A model generated the notes under the pieces. It saw only the letters and a list, made by a program, of their open reading frames with translations. It did no database searches and was not told where the DNA came from. This document shows, one piece after another, positions 1 through 10,699 of a stretch of DNA of 64,000 nt. The position numbers were made by a program, and so were the translations under genes. Every line of letters begins with the position of its first letter. The stretch's first letter is position 1. Origin of the DNA: Picochlorum sp. 'celeri' (lineage: Eukaryota; Chlorophyta; Trebouxiophyceae); assembly GCA_010909725.1 (NCBI GenBank), contig JAACMV010000001.1, forward strand, positions 289,653 through 353,652, given 5' to 3'.

Positions 1-2498
1 TAGCATAGGAACTGAAGTGCTTTAATGATAACTTCAGGTTCCTTGCATGATAAGGCAGCAATACCCAGGTCAATGAATACCGAGAGAGACCCTGACTGAA
101 TGATACTATTAGGTGCGTATACGATGAAGGAATACCCAACGTCCAGAAGTGCTTGCACTAGAGATGGCCTTGAAGACAAGCCCTGGTCATGCAGGACAGA
201 AAAGGCTTTCTGGAAGACAGTGTGAGATAAAGCAACGATATCGCCCATCATGTCCGAATCATTGAAATGCATTTCAATAACTTCAGATAATACGTCGAGT
301 GCTGGAGAGCTGAGAGATTCATGGAAAATTCCCATCACCATGGGCAGCACAAGCTGCAAAATCTCGCCACTGTTCTTCCTTGAACTTGCAATTGCCTCCT
401 TGCATACCACCAACACACCATCTACTGCCTCGGAGTTGTTTTTGCAATATTCAGATTGCAAAAACCCTGCAAGACAGCCATGCAGTTCCTTATATAGATT
501 GGCTGCAGCCCATCCACCTCCCTGTGATATTGCTGCTGATAATAATGCCTTTAGTGCAGTGGATATGAACGCCATGCTCCGCATAACTTTCGTGTGCATA
601 CCCTTGTCGATTGATGAATACTCCATATTTACCGCATGGACGATGGTATCAACATATGGAGATATGACATCGAATAAAGACGTCAATGCCCTCTGTGGCT
701 CAAGATGTGTTGCAAGATGCACCATTCCTTCAACAAGCTCCTCCTCGTACTCTGCATCCAATGTAAGATGCGCTATTCCAGCTTTGATCAGGCTAATCTT
801 GTCTACAATATTTTCCGAGGATAAAAGACCGCGCCCTAATCGAACGCACAGAGACTTGATAGCTGTGCATGCATGTCTAGTACTGTGTGGATGATTCAAG
901 GCCAGAATTGTCAGTGCTGCTGCAAAGACCTCATCAAAAGGTGCCTCAGGTATTTTACCGAACCAAATAGCGAATGACTCTACTGCAGTAGAGAACGTTG
1001 AACCCAAGACTGAGGCTACTGCTCGCGACTCCTGGCAAAGGTTGGATCTACAAAAGGATGATGCCACTGCAAATGCCTCACACAGCGACTTGTTTATTTT
1101 CTCTCTCGCCAATGCTGAAGATGTATCCGATTGACTTGGAATTGCAAGCGCCCGAGTTCGTATCTGTAAGTCCGTTGCCTGTAGCAAGTACAGAGCAATT
1201 TCTATCTCTTGCCATGCGCTGCTCTTCACACCTGACAACACCCATTCAAGATACCACTCACCAATGGATGGGTATACTTCTTCTAACAACTCGGGCACAA
1301 TATCTTTTCGCAGCCGGATAAATCCAGCATCATGAGCCATCATATCTAGGGATTCCTGATCGCTACTCCGAGGAAACATCAGTCGCTGCGCTAGGGACTC
1401 TACAAGTTGTGCTTGCACTGGATGCCTCAAATGCTCATTCCTTTGCCGAATATCTACCAAATTCAAGGCGAAAAAGTAGTCTAACGCTACCTCTACGATA
1501 GTATATTCAGGATGTTTCACACACACGAGCATGATCTGCGCTAGATCCACACACGTTGGCAGTATATATGCAATACCTTCTGGCCAGCAATCAGCAATCC
1601 CTGATCCAACTTGAGCCACACCCATTGCTTGCTCCTCACACGAATCTTGTAAAATATATTCCTTCATCGACATCATTTTCGATATGATGCCGTTGAAAAG
1701 AGGCATCGCCTCGTCTGCATGATCTTCTGGACAAGTGCCTTTGAAGCAGGCAACCAGAGCTCCACAGGCAGGTTCTGACCCTTTGTCGAAACACTCACTC
1801 ACGAGAAAACGGAAAATATTCTGATGACGCCTACTAAACTCTATAATATCAATTTCCGGAAGTCCTCCCGGAATGCTTGGAAGCTCAACCCAAGCTCGAA
1901 TCACCTCTGACATCCTGTGCAGCATGTCGTCTCCCCCAGATGGCAGCAATTGTCGGTCCACAGCATCCAGCACCATCTGAGTATATGACTTCAGGACAGG
2001 TAATAATTTACCGTGTACTCTACGAGAAGACTCCCGGAATTCATTTGGAATCGTCAACAGAATTTCCACTCCAGCATACCACATTGTTGAATGGGAGAGG
2101 GCCTCCACAGCATGCTGCACGAGATCTCGCACATGCTCCTCCGTTTCGATACAAAGCACTTGCAACAATACCAACTGTCGAATCTGTAGTCTATCAGGAG
2201 ACGATGATCCAATCTGAGATAGATACATGACCTTGCATTGTTCCCTTTTTGCTGCTCTTTCTTGCTCTGTCAACCATCCTCCTGACCAATCCATCCTCAC
2301 CTTCCTCGTGAGGAGCGACACACACATTGAACGAATGGATGACGTAGTATCGTTCTCATACAGTCGAATACATGCATTCCAACTTTCATCGCTCTGCAAA
2401 AACTCGTTCAGCCAAGCGTTCGACTCTGCTTGAGCAGAGGTTTCGTGAGAATGGAGTGCATATAGAGCAGCCTGAAGCTGGCTGCTCAATCCATCCAT
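1..2498 (-). CDS. Transportin-3 / importin-13-like nuclear import receptor (partial, C-terminus off left edge)
   Basis: One uninterrupted reading frame runs from an ATG at 2498 to the left edge, about 832 residues. The family is normally about 920-1000 residues, so roughly the last 100 are missing. Residues 1-70 have the importin-beta N-terminal pattern: an ALYAL helix, then WLNEFLQSDESW, then a basic helix ending in RKVRMDW. The rest is leucine-rich helical hairpins as in HEAT repeats. Members of the TNPO3/Mtr10/MOS14 branch carry SR splicing factors into the nucleus and release them on Ran-GTP. Assignment to TNPO3 rather than importin-13 is a judgement from the N-terminus and overall pattern. 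No intron is needed. The gene is divergent from the RNase T2-like gene, sharing a 349-bp gap. Confidence 0.72.
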   Translation of the reverse strand, partial: MDGLSSQLQAALYALHSHETSAQAESNAWLNEFLQSDESWNACIRLYENDTTSSIRSMCVSLLTRKVRMDWSGGWLTEQERAAKREQCKVMYLSQIGSSSPDRLQIRQLVLLQVLCIETEEHVRDLVQHAVEALSHSTMWYAGVEILLTIPNEFRESSRRVHGKLLPVLKSYTQMVLDAVDRQLLPSGGDDMLHRMSEVIRAWVELPSIPGGLPEIDIIEFSRRHQNIFRFLVSECFDKGSEPACGALVACFKGTCPEDHADEAMPLFNGIISKMMSMKEYILQDSCEEQAMGVAQVGSGIADCWPEGIAYILPTCVDLAQIMLVCVKHPEYTIVEVALDYFFALNLVDIRQRNEHLRHPVQAQLVESLAQRLMFPRSSDQESLDMMAHDAGFIRLRKDIVPELLEEVYPSIGEWYLEWVLSGVKSSAWQEIEIALYLLQATDLQIRTRALAIPSQSDTSSALAREKINKSLCEAFAVASSFCRSNLCQESRAVASVLGSTFSTAVESFAIWFGKIPEAPFDEVFAAALTILALNHPHSTRHACTAIKSLCVRLGRGLLSSENIVDKISLIKAGIAHLTLDAEYEEELVEGMVHLATHLEPQRALTSLFDVISPYVDTIVHAVNMEYSSIDKGMHTKVMRSMAFISTALKALLSAAISQGGGWAAANLYKELHGCLAGFLQSEYCKNNSEAVDGVLVVCKEAIASSRKNSGEILQLVLPMVMGIFHESLSSPALDVLSEVIEMHFNDSDMMGDIVALSHTVFQKAFSVLHDQGLSSRPSLVQALLDVGYSFIVYAPNSIIQSGSLSVFIDLGIAALSCKEPEVIIKALQFLC

Positions 2499-2847
2499 AT
2501 TTCATTCAATTCTGATATCCAGGATCCGATCAAAATTCAAATATCATCAAAGAACGACACCTGCAGCTGCTTCTTGGCAAGTTGAGGGGAAAACAAAATC
2601 AAAAAGAAATACTCCGTCGTCCTCTAAACAGGAGATCAAAGGGCAAAAACAGACAATGTAATGAAATATAAATGCAGATATCGATTCATGGAATGCACAT
2701 TGTCACCAAGAAGATTTTGCTGGTAAACGAGAGTCGACTATTTTAAACTTTTTATCACGGAGAGTTTGCAATCATTCGGAATCCAAATTCAATGAATGGA
2801 TGAGCCTCTGCGCAAGATTGTCTCTTTTCGTCTGTAAACACTGCTAG
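2499..2847. other. Divergent intergenic promoter region
   Basis: This 349-bp AT-rich gap separates the importin-like gene (minus) from the RNase T2-like gene (plus). It must hold both promoters. I see no further ORF of merit, RNA gene or repeat in it. Confidence 0.5.
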
Positions 2848-3603
2848 ATGAGGCTAGAAATCTGGGCGATTGGGCTTGTCCTCGCCCTGTGTGCACAGCA
2901 GTGCCACGGAGAATCTGTGCTCCAGCTTCGATACGTCTGGGCACCAATCTTCTGCTACGCAGGTTCATCAAACGGAGTACCTAAAGAATTCTGTGGGGAA
3001 GATGCCTCAACAGCGAGGCCTCGGTTCAGGGCTCATCGACTCTCAACTATTCGACCTTTGGAAGGTTGGAAGGAATGCTCAGCGTCCCAGGCATATTCTC
3101 CGTCAGATGTTACAGGAGAACTTCGTGAGTATCTTCACTGTACATCAAATTCATACACTGAGGGAAACGACGATGGGTGGCACAAGTATGTGTGGGACAA
3201 GGGAGCTGGGTGTGCAGCAAAGCAACTTGGTATGAATGCCACCTCCCTGTTTCAACTGATGTCTGATTTGTACAAAAAATACGACCCAGATGTGGCTTTA
3301 AAGAAGAGAAAGATCACCTTGGGACGGACAAAGAAGATTAGGACTTCCAAGTTGCTTCGTGCCCTCAAGAAAGGTTTTGGAAAGGAAGGATTCATCACAT
3401 GTGATGGTGCCACTGGGAAGCGATATTCCACATATTCAATCTGTGTGAGTCCTGAACCACCATATTCGATAACAGACTGCCCAAAGAGTGTGCTGCAAAA
3501 GAACAAAACGGCCTGCCCAAAGACCATCCGGATTGAGAGAGGCAATGGATCAATCAAAAAGCCCACTAGGCAATGCCTTCGATATTATCCTGCCTTTGCA
3601 TGA
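2848..3603 (+). CDS. Secreted RNase T2-like protein, probably catalytically inactive
   Basis: 251 residues, single exon. Residues 1-21 form a signal peptide ending in HG. The body follows the RNase T2 layout: a LQLRYVWAPIFC strand (25-36), a CAS I-like segment FRAHRLST (60-67), a CAS II-like segment WHKYVWDKGAGC (111-122), and a C-terminal core with ITCDG, YSICVS and a late DCPK. Active T2 enzymes have IHGLWP in CAS I and HEWxKHGTC in CAS II. Here His63 survives in CAS I, but in CAS II the catalytic Glu and His are Val115 and Gly119. Cysteine spacing is preserved, so the fold is probably kept. It likely acts outside the cell or in the vacuole, in a non-enzymatic role. The family call is by motif and layout, not by search. 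Confidence 0.65.
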   Translation: MRLEIWAIGLVLALCAQQCHGESVLQLRYVWAPIFCYAGSSNGVPKEFCGEDASTARPRFRAHRLSTIRPLEGWKECSASQAYSPSDVTGELREYLHCTSNSYTEGNDDGWHKYVWDKGAGCAAKQLGMNATSLFQLMSDLYKKYDPDVALKKRKITLGRTKKIRTSKLLRALKKGFGKEGFITCDGATGKRYSTYSICVSPEPPYSITDCPKSVLQKNKTACPKTIRIERGNGSIKKPTRQCLRYYPAFA

Positions 3604-3794
3604 TTTTGTTCATTGATTGAATTTTTAATATTGTGATACGTGTGTTTATGTGGCAATATTGATTGCTTTTGAAAGCGCAGCACGATTACTGCGGCATGCG
3701 AGTAGCACATGCACGATACAGAATCCTTTCATACAGCCGCAATCTTCTGTGCTGAGCATTCATAGATTTCCACCACAGATTTGAAAATCTCAAC

Positions 3795-5830
3795 ATGGGG
3801 AAAGCGAGGACAAAAGCCCCGGAGGTTTCAAGAACCCCCAAGCATAGCAAGGACCAGAATAGGGCCAAGAACAGCAACAATGGCCAACGCTCTTCTGCAA
3901 CAGTACGTTGTTGGATCTGTGACACGCCATCATCCTGTGTATAATTGATATATGCTGACATGTATGACGTGTGTAGGTTAAACGTTTGGCAATGTATGAC
4001 AACAAGGCCAAGCGAGACAGAAAAGGCCGCATCATCTCACAAGATCTTCAATCCAAAGAATTACCAAGCACTAGAATTCAGCCAGATAGACGATGGTTTG
4101 GAAATACGCGTGTGATTGGCCAGAAGCAGTTGGATTCTTTCAGAGAGGAGATGGCTGACAAGATGAATGATCCATATTCTGTTCTGCTGAAGGAGAAGAA
4201 GCTGCCACTGTCCTTGGTAGAGGATCCAGAGAAGAAGAAGCGGAAAGGAGGGAAAATGGCACGGGCGAGTTTGGTGGCCGTTGAACCATTCTCTGCGACC
4301 TTTGGTGCAAAGAAGACGAGAAAGAAGCCCAAACTTGGTGGCATTGATAGTTATGAGGCATTGCTTCAAACTGCAACTGAAAAAGCAGAGACATATGATA
4401 GCACTGCACAAGACGCCCCGGCAGGTATTGATGGCCGCAATGCTGTGAGAGACCCCGTGTTCGAGAAAGGTCAGTCGAAGAGGATTTGGGGAGAGCTGTA
4501 CAAGGTGGTTGATTCGAGTGATGTTCTGCTCCAAGTCTTGGATGCCCGGGATCCAATAGGAACACGATGCAGGCATCTTGAGTCGCATTTGAGACATAAT
4601 CACAGGCAAAAGCATTTAATTCTTGTGCTGAATAAATGCGATCTGGTACGTTGGTGCACTGAAATCACGTGTGAGGCCATGATGATCAAAGCAATTGTCC
4701 GTACCATCTGACTGTTGGTGAAGAGGAACATTGTCGTGGAATCTCGTTAGTCTGAGCCTCCTGTGTTATGTTCAACATACATATTCCTGTCCATGATACA
4801 CCTAATGCGTATAGATATGATGTGTATATTAATATCTGTGCAGGTCCCATCCTGGGTGACAAAGCGCTGGCTAAGTGTTTTATCAAAAGAATATCCTACC
4901 ATTGCATTCCATGCGTCAATCAACAATCCATTCGGTAAAGGCTCTTTATTAGGACTATTGCGCCAGCTGGCAAGAATGAGAACAGATAAACAGTACATAT
5001 CTGTGGGGCTCGTGGGATATCCAAATGTTGGCAAGTCCTCTGTGATCAACACTCTTCGATCAAAAAAGGTCTGCAATGTCGCCCCCATCCCCGGAGAGAC
5101 CAAAGTGTGGCAATACATCACACTGATGAAGAGAATATTTTTGATTGATTGCCCAGGTGTCGTATATTCTGGAGCAGGCGACTCTGATACTGATGCTGTT
5201 TTGAAAGGTGTGGTCAGAGTGGAGAATTTGGATGATGCTACAGAGCATATCGCTGAGATTTTAAATCGCGTGAAACCAGAATACATTAGGAGAGCATATA
5301 AGCTAAAATCATGGGAGGATGCAGAGGATTTTCTCGGTCAGGTTGCCCGCGGTGCAGGGAAACTTTGTAAAGGAGGAGATCCTGATCTCAACACAGCGGC
5401 CAAGATGGTTCTTCACGACTGGCAGCGAGGAAAAATTCCATTCTTTATACCACCCCCTACCGACGAAGAACGCCAGTCTCCTCCAGGAGAGGATGATGAT
5501 AATGACGATACCAAGGTGAACAATGATGCACCAGTGTCAGACATAGAAGCTCGAGCCAATGAAGTTGTGACTTCAAAAGCTGCGGAAGCATTAGAGAAAC
5601 AACAAAAGGCACACATCCCTGTTCAAGACGACTATTTCGTCGGAGACGATGCTAAAACAGATGAGAATGAAGAGGATACAGCAACAACTGATGAGGATGA
5701 GGACGATGATGATAGTGATGATGATCCATCTGGCAGCAATCATGATGACGACAGTGACAGTGATGAGGACTTAGACGAGAAAGATCTCAGTTGGGAAGCT
5801 GTCATGGCTGCCATGCAGCAAGGCAACTGA
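3795..5830 (+). CDS. NOG2: Nucleolar GTP-binding protein 2 (NOG2/GNL2), 60S ribosome assembly GTPase
   Basis: Three exons: 3795-3902, 3977-4645 and 4844-5830, giving 587 residues. Both introns (74 and 198 nt) are phase 0 with GTACGT donors. The first joins SSAT to VKRLAMYD, as in the conserved ATVKRLxMY of the NGP1 N-terminal domain. The GTPase domain is circularly permuted: [10 protein letters not shown] and NKCD (G4, 255-258) precede GYPNVGKS (G1, about 317-324) and DCPG (G3, 361-364). The last ~90 residues are an Asp/Glu-rich tail. NOG2 binds pre-60S particles in the nucleolus and nucleoplasm and gates a late assembly step. Length and domain order fit the family well. The second intron is long for this window. 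Confidence 0.93.
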
Positions 5831-5947
5831 TGCTACTACTATACTTACATAAACCACTACCCTTCTCATATGCAACCAGGAGAAAATGAATGAATGAATG
5901 AATGATATAAAACACACAAACACCCCACACAGCCTGTGCTCACAACC

Positions 5948-6469
5948 TTACAACTTCACCTCAACATCCACTCCAGCTGGAAGATCCAGCTCCATCAATC
6001 TATCAATAGTCTGCGTAGAAAGATCCTTAATATCTATCAAACGCTGATGAGTACGCACTTCAAACTGTTCGCGGGATTTCTTGTTCACGTGTGGTGAACG
6101 CAATACAGTGTACACTCTGCGCCTCGTTGGAAGAGGCACAGGCCCAGCAATCGTAGCTCCTGTGGTCGAAGCAACTTCTGTAATTTTATCAACAGTATCC
6201 TGCAACAAATCTGTCCAATAACTCTTCAATTTGATACGAATAGTTGGGTTTGCTGGCGCAGCCGCATTCACCCTCTGCTGCTGCACGGCAGCATTCATCA
6301 CAATGCTTCTCTGTGTTCTTCTAGCCGCCATTCCATTCACATTCTGTTTTCTAACTACGTTTCCGGCGGACATTGCCATCATTCTGACTGGAGCACTGAC
6401 GGCAGGCACACGGGCCACGGCCTGTCCTCCACACACTGCCTGGTTGGCAGAGAAAGCACAGCTATTCAT
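5948..6469 (-). CDS. rps10: Plastid 30S ribosomal protein uS10, nuclear-encoded
   Basis: 173 residues from the Met codon at 6469. The last ~100 residues are a bacterial-type uS10: [38 protein letters not shown] and THQRLIDI are hallmark stretches. It binds 16S rRNA in the small-subunit head. The first ~70 residues are rich in Ala, Val, Ser and Arg and poor in acids, a plausible plastid transit peptide. The frame stays open to 6661, so an upstream Met at 6538-6541 or 6661 could start a longer form. I prefer 6469 because it opens directly into a transit-like sequence. A mitochondrial destination cannot be excluded. Green-lineage plastid genomes commonly lack rps10, consistent with a nuclear copy. 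Confidence 0.85.
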   Translation of the reverse strand: MNSCAFSANQAVCGGQAVARVPAVSAPVRMMAMSAGNVVRKQNVNGMAARRTQRSIVMNAAVQQQRVNAAAPANPTIRIKLKSYWTDLLQDTVDKITEVASTTGATIAGPVPLPTRRRVYTVLRSPHVNKKSREQFEVRTHQRLIDIKDLSTQTIDRLMELDLPAGVDVEVKL

Positions 6470-7038
6470 TGTCGTTCGTATAGCGTTATTAATATGATGG
6501 AGTATTCTTTCCCAATACAATGGAGGAGAATGTGCCATCATCTGTTGATTTGATTGGCCCGTATCGGAAACGCCATGTCTGCAGAGACGATAGCCTACTA
6601 TCTGCACATCCTTACCATCACTGGTACCCTTTGACCGAGTGTACTGACATTCTCCGATCAATACTATATTTGATAGGCACAGAATATCAATCGTAGATGG
6701 CCAGGAGGTCTTCGCAGGCCATGGTCTCTAGATCCCTTCCAGATACCGATTGTTTTATGTATAGGTGATTGTGAATCACAAAAGAATTACTGAATTCACC
6801 AGGAACCGGTATATAGTGGTCTGACGCGGTTGGTGTGAGCGATCAACAACAACGACCTCATCCATCCAGGGGAATCACTCGTCTGTGGATCCATATACAC
6901 AACAGAGGGGTCATCTGTTGTTTTGATAGAGCAAAGACACGGAAATAGTACATACGTGGGTGGAATTCGGCACCAGCAGTGTGTATCCTTGTCCAATCCG
7001 ATTGTCATCATTTCGCCGCGCTAGAAACTGATTGGAGG
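6470..7038. other. Divergent promoter region between uS10 and beta-COP
   Basis: About 570 bp with only short unsupported ORFs. It carries the upstream regions of the uS10 gene (minus) and the beta-COP gene (plus). No RNA gene or repeat was recognised. Confidence 0.4.
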
Positions 7039-9909
7039 ATGACGCAGGTTCAGCATCACCACGAGAAACTATCGACTTTTCTTGTATCGAGTGAATCGCA
7101 GGGTCAGGCGAGTCAGAATGAAATTCGCCGGGCACTCGAGTCTGGAGATGACGAGGAGAAGGTGGAAGCCATGCAGCAGGCGATTGCAGCGCTGTTGAAT
7201 GGGGAGCAGATGCCACAGTTGTTTATCACGATTGTGAGATATGTGCTTCCGAGTGAGAATCACTTTGTGCAGAAGTTGTTGCTGCTGTATTTGGAAACGA
7301 TTCAGAAGACTGATGACCAGGGGAAATTGCTGCCAGAGATGATTTTGATTTGCCAGAATTTGAGGAATAATTTGCAGCATCCTAATGAATATATCCGTGG
7401 TGTGACTCTGAGGTTCTTGTGTAGAATTACGGAGGAGGAGTTGTTGGAACCGCTAGTGCCTTCTGTGATTCAAAATCTGGAGCATAGGCATTCGTATGTG
7501 AGAAAGAATGCGGTGATGGCGTTGTCTGCGGTGTACAAGCTTCCGAAGGGTGAATTATTGGTCCCTGATGCTCCAGAGTTGATTGAGAAGCTATTGCGGT
7601 CTGAGCAGGATTTGGGTACTCGGAGGAATGCGTTCAAGATGTTGTCATTGCATGATCAGGATAGAGCTGTTGCGTATCTGTTTGATAATATTGAGCGAAT
7701 TGCTGATTGGGGTGATGTTCTCCAAGTTGCGGTGCTGGAACTTATTCGAAAAGTGTGCAGATCGAATCCTCAGGCAAAGGGAAGGTATATTAAAATTATT
7801 CTGGCATTGTTGCATAGCAGATCAGCGTCAGTGTTGTACGAGTGTGCAACCACATTGGTGTCCTTGTCCAATGCTCCAACAGCGATTCGGGCTGCAGCAT
7901 CGTGCTTCTGCAAGCTGCTTGTGAAGCAAAGTGATAATAATGTGAAGCTGATTGTATTGGATCGTTTGGCAGAGCTGAAGAAGAAGCACAAAGATATCAT
8001 GTCAGAGATGCTGATGGACATGCTCAGGGCACTTTCAGCTCCCAACTTGGATGTGCGGGAGAAGGTGTTATCGATTGCCATGGATCTTGTGAACGCTCGA
8101 AGTGTAGATGAGGTTGTGACTGTCTTGAAGAAGGAGGCTATGAAGACTCAGAACAAGGACATTGAGCATGGCACAGAATACAGAGCCATGTTGGTCAGAG
8201 CCATTCACCAATGTGCTGTTCGCCACCCAGAGGTTGCGCCAACAGTATTGCATCTGCTTATGGACTTTTTGTCGGACACAAATGCTGTTTCCGCATTGGA
8301 AGTGGCGTATTTCTTGAGAGAGATTGCAGAGACAAACCCAAATTTGCATCGTGATATTGTGGACAGAATGATGGATACATTCCCTGAGATACGAACTTCT
8401 CGCGTTGCTGCATGCATTCTCTGGATCATAGCTGAGCATTGCATCTCCACAGAAGAGGTCAATGCTGCACTGGAGATGTTGAATTCATGCCTTGGCCCTC
8501 TGCCACTTGTTGGCAGGGAGACTGCTGAGAATGAGGAGGAGGATTCGCTGTCTTCTCCCACGGTTTCTTCTCCACAGCAAACTACAGTGAAAGCTCGCCC
8601 AGCTGTTCTCGCTGATGGTTCATATGCCACTCAAACAGCAATTCCAGGAGAGGATTATGCCACAAGTTTCATTGATGCAGGGCTGGATGCCAGTGCTCCA
8701 AATCTGCGCAGCATGGTTCTGAGCGGAGACTTTTTCCTTGCAGCTGTGCTGTCTTCGTGCATGACAAAGATGCTTCTGCGAGTACGTTCTAATGGGGATG
8801 TGAGCCAATCTGATCTGAACAAGATGACGGCTGAGATGATGCTCACCATATCAAACTTGCTGATGGTGGGCGAGTTGCACGAAACTATCGAGGGGTTGCA
8901 TCCAATGGATGATGACTCCAGGGATAGAATGGCAGCGTGTATGTATGTGATGGCAAATCCAGATTCGGTGGATGCGAAAACGTGGGTTGAGGGTTGCAGA
9001 AGTTCATTTGAGACCTTCTTGGCAAGCAAGCACGAGCAAGAGGCTGAGGAGAAGATGGAGGAGAAGAAGGACGAGATTGCTCAACCAGATGAATTGATTG
9101 ACTTTAGACACTTGAAGAACAAGGCGATGGGACCAGCAGAAGACGAGGGCATGGATGACGTTGCCTATGCTGCCGGTCAATCTACAAAGGACAGTAGCAA
9201 ATCTGGGCTGGCCAAGGTGGTCCAGCTCACTGGATTCAGCGACCCCATCTATGCAGAGGCATACGTTACCTCCCACCAGTACGATATTGTACTAGATGTA
9301 TCGGTGACAAACAGAACCTCTGAAACGATGCAGAATGTGACATTAGAACTAGCAACTCTTGGAGATTTGAAACTGGTTGAAAGGCCTCAGTCATACACCA
9401 TTGCATCTGGTCAATCAAAATTCATTAGAGCCAACATCAAGGTCTCATCGACAGAAACTGGCGCAATCTTTGGAAATCTGGTGTACGAGTCCACAGGAAG
9501 ATCAGACCAGACAGTGGTTGTCCTGTCAGACATCCACATAGATATTATGGATTACATTGTCCCAGCATACTGCCCAGATGTTCAGTTCCGCTCGATGTGG
9601 GCAGAATTCGAATGGGAGAATAAGGTTGCAATTAACACAACCTTTACAAATCCAAAGGCCTTCCTGGATCACATTATAGCATGCACAAACATGAGATGCC
9701 TCTCTCCGGAATCAGCCTTGGAAGGAGATATCGCCTTTTTATCAGCAAATCTATATGCACGCTCTGTTTTTGGTGAAGATGCCTTGGTGAACGTATCCAT
9801 GGAGAAATTACCAAACGGCAAATTGGGCGGCTTTATCAGAATCCGCTCCAAGACACAAGGCATTGCCTTGTCCTTGGGAGACAAGCTCATTGTCAAGAGC
9901 AAGGCTTGA
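7039..9909 (+). CDS. COPB1: Coatomer subunit beta (beta-COP)
   Basis: 956 residues, intronless. The chosen ATG at 7039 gives MTQVQHHHEKLS. The frame extends 20 residues further to a Met at 6979, but those residues do not resemble the family. Residues about 10-540 are adaptin-like helical repeats, including EHRHSYVRKNAVMAL and the TRRNAFKMLSLHDQ region. A linker with acidic and Ser-rich stretches follows, then the beta-COP C-terminal appendage: VVQLTGFSDPIYAEAYV and the closing platform with CTNMRCLSPESALEGDIAF. It is a core subunit of the COPI coat, which returns vesicles from Golgi to ER. Length matches the usual ~950 residues. At 2.9 kb it is the longest uninterrupted coding exon in the window. 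Confidence 0.95.
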   Translation: MTQVQHHHEKLSTFLVSSESQGQASQNEIRRALESGDDEEKVEAMQQAIAALLNGEQMPQLFITIVRYVLPSENHFVQKLLLLYLETIQKTDDQGKLLPEMILICQNLRNNLQHPNEYIRGVTLRFLCRITEEELLEPLVPSVIQNLEHRHSYVRKNAVMALSAVYKLPKGELLVPDAPELIEKLLRSEQDLGTRRNAFKMLSLHDQDRAVAYLFDNIERIADWGDVLQVAVLELIRKVCRSNPQAKGRYIKIILALLHSRSASVLYECATTLVSLSNAPTAIRAAASCFCKLLVKQSDNNVKLIVLDRLAELKKKHKDIMSEMLMDMLRALSAPNLDVREKVLSIAMDLVNARSVDEVVTVLKKEAMKTQNKDIEHGTEYRAMLVRAIHQCAVRHPEVAPTVLHLLMDFLSDTNAVSALEVAYFLREIAETNPNLHRDIVDRMMDTFPEIRTSRVAACILWIIAEHCISTEEVNAALEMLNSCLGPLPLVGRETAENEEEDSLSSPTVSSPQQTTVKARPAVLADGSYATQTAIPGEDYATSFIDAGLDASAPNLRSMVLSGDFFLAAVLSSCMTKMLLRVRSNGDVSQSDLNKMTAEMMLTISNLLMVGELHETIEGLHPMDDDSRDRMAACMYVMANPDSVDAKTWVEGCRSSFETFLASKHEQEAEEKMEEKKDEIAQPDELIDFRHLKNKAMGPAEDEGMDDVAYAAGQSTKDSSKSGLAKVVQLTGFSDPIYAEAYVTSHQYDIVLDVSVTNRTSETMQNVTLELATLGDLKLVERPQSYTIASGQSKFIRANIKVSSTETGAIFGNLVYESTGRSDQTVVVLSDIHIDIMDYIVPAYCPDVQFRSMWAEFEWENKVAINTTFTNPKAFLDHIIACTNMRCLSPESALEGDIAFLSANLYARSVFGEDALVNVSMEKLPNGKLGGFIRIRSKTQGIALSLGDKLIVKSKA

Positions 9910-10000
9910 TAGCAAATCAAATACATTGTTCATATACATACGGTCTTTTTTGTTTGTAAAAAGGGTTGAATATTACAGTAAAAACGCTAGAACAACAAAT

Positions 10001-10374
10001 TTATTTGATCTCCTTGTGGACTGTGTGTCTACGAAGATATTTGTTGTACTTCTTCATCTCAATGCGCTCTGGGGTATTCTTCTTTGACTTCTGAGTGGTA
10101 TATCTACAGATACAACGACGACATCAGATACAAACGTGGCTCCAATCCCGATCAAAAGGGGCAAAGTCTGTGTGTACCCTCATACATACCTGGATGGAGT
10201 GGCACCTTCAGCACGAGCCTCAGTGCATTCTAAGGTAACAATAACTCTCACTCCCTTCTTTTTAGCCATGCAAGTGACAGAACGAGTGGCTCCAGATGAT
10301 GCGGAAGGCGCTGCGGTCACCTGTTTGCGAGCCGCCCAATGGGCTTGTCCTACGAAAGCGCTGGTCAGCTGCAT
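10001..10374 (-). CDS. rpl33: Plastid 50S ribosomal protein bL33, nuclear-encoded
   Basis: Two exons, 10190-10374 and 10001-10103, joined across an 86-nt intron (GTATGT...TGTAG) to give 95 residues. The join makes [21 protein letters not shown], the classic L33 core, ending [10 protein letters not shown]. The first ~35 residues (to about VTCM) are a transit-like leader, and [16 protein letters not shown] then begins the mature protein as in cyanobacterial and plastid L33. Zinc-binding forms have ECTxC and CPYC or CTHC pairs. Here only the first Cys (LECT) remains and the second pair is replaced by YNKYLRRHT. It belongs in the large subunit near the E site. The family call is firm; the intron was inferred from conservation. 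Confidence 0.88.
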
Positions 10375-10699
10375 TGTTCTTTAGGCTATATAGTCTACGA
10401 TGGAAATGTACCACGATGAAATAATAATGAGTTGTATCCGTGCTAGCGTAGATGCCACGGCTTTGCCAGTGTGGTTCTCCGTGATGAACGACAAACCTAT
10501 CCAATCCTCTTTCAACAAGGATGTTTGATGGGATATACAGTCTAGATCGACGGACCAGGAATATTCTAAATTCCTCACTTTCGGAATTAGAATAGAAATC
10601 AGTTCCAGTCCTATGTGTCATCTTGGACCGAGGCATGAGGCTTTGTATTTCGAAATGACGTAGAGTGTTTTTATACGACTTTCAATTGCATGTGCTCCC
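10375..10699. other. Divergent promoter region between bL33 and the F-box gene
   Basis: About 325 bp. A minus-strand ORF (10262-10636) overlaps the bL33 exon in another frame and has no recognisable product. No other feature was seen. Confidence 0.4.

Noticed and set aside
250..2433. Plus-strand ORFs at 250-894, 998-1321, 1877-2230 and 2227-2433
   Set aside because: They are shadows of the long minus-strand importin-like frame, which is open from 2498 to the edge and has family-like sequence.
5886..5905. TGAA tetranucleotide run and other short simple repeats (for example ATC near 23078)
   Set aside because: Short microsatellites in UTRs or introns, with no larger structure.
10262..10636. 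Minus-strand ORF of 124 codons upstream of bL33
   Set aside because: It overlaps the bL33 first exon in another frame and has no recognisable domain or start context.
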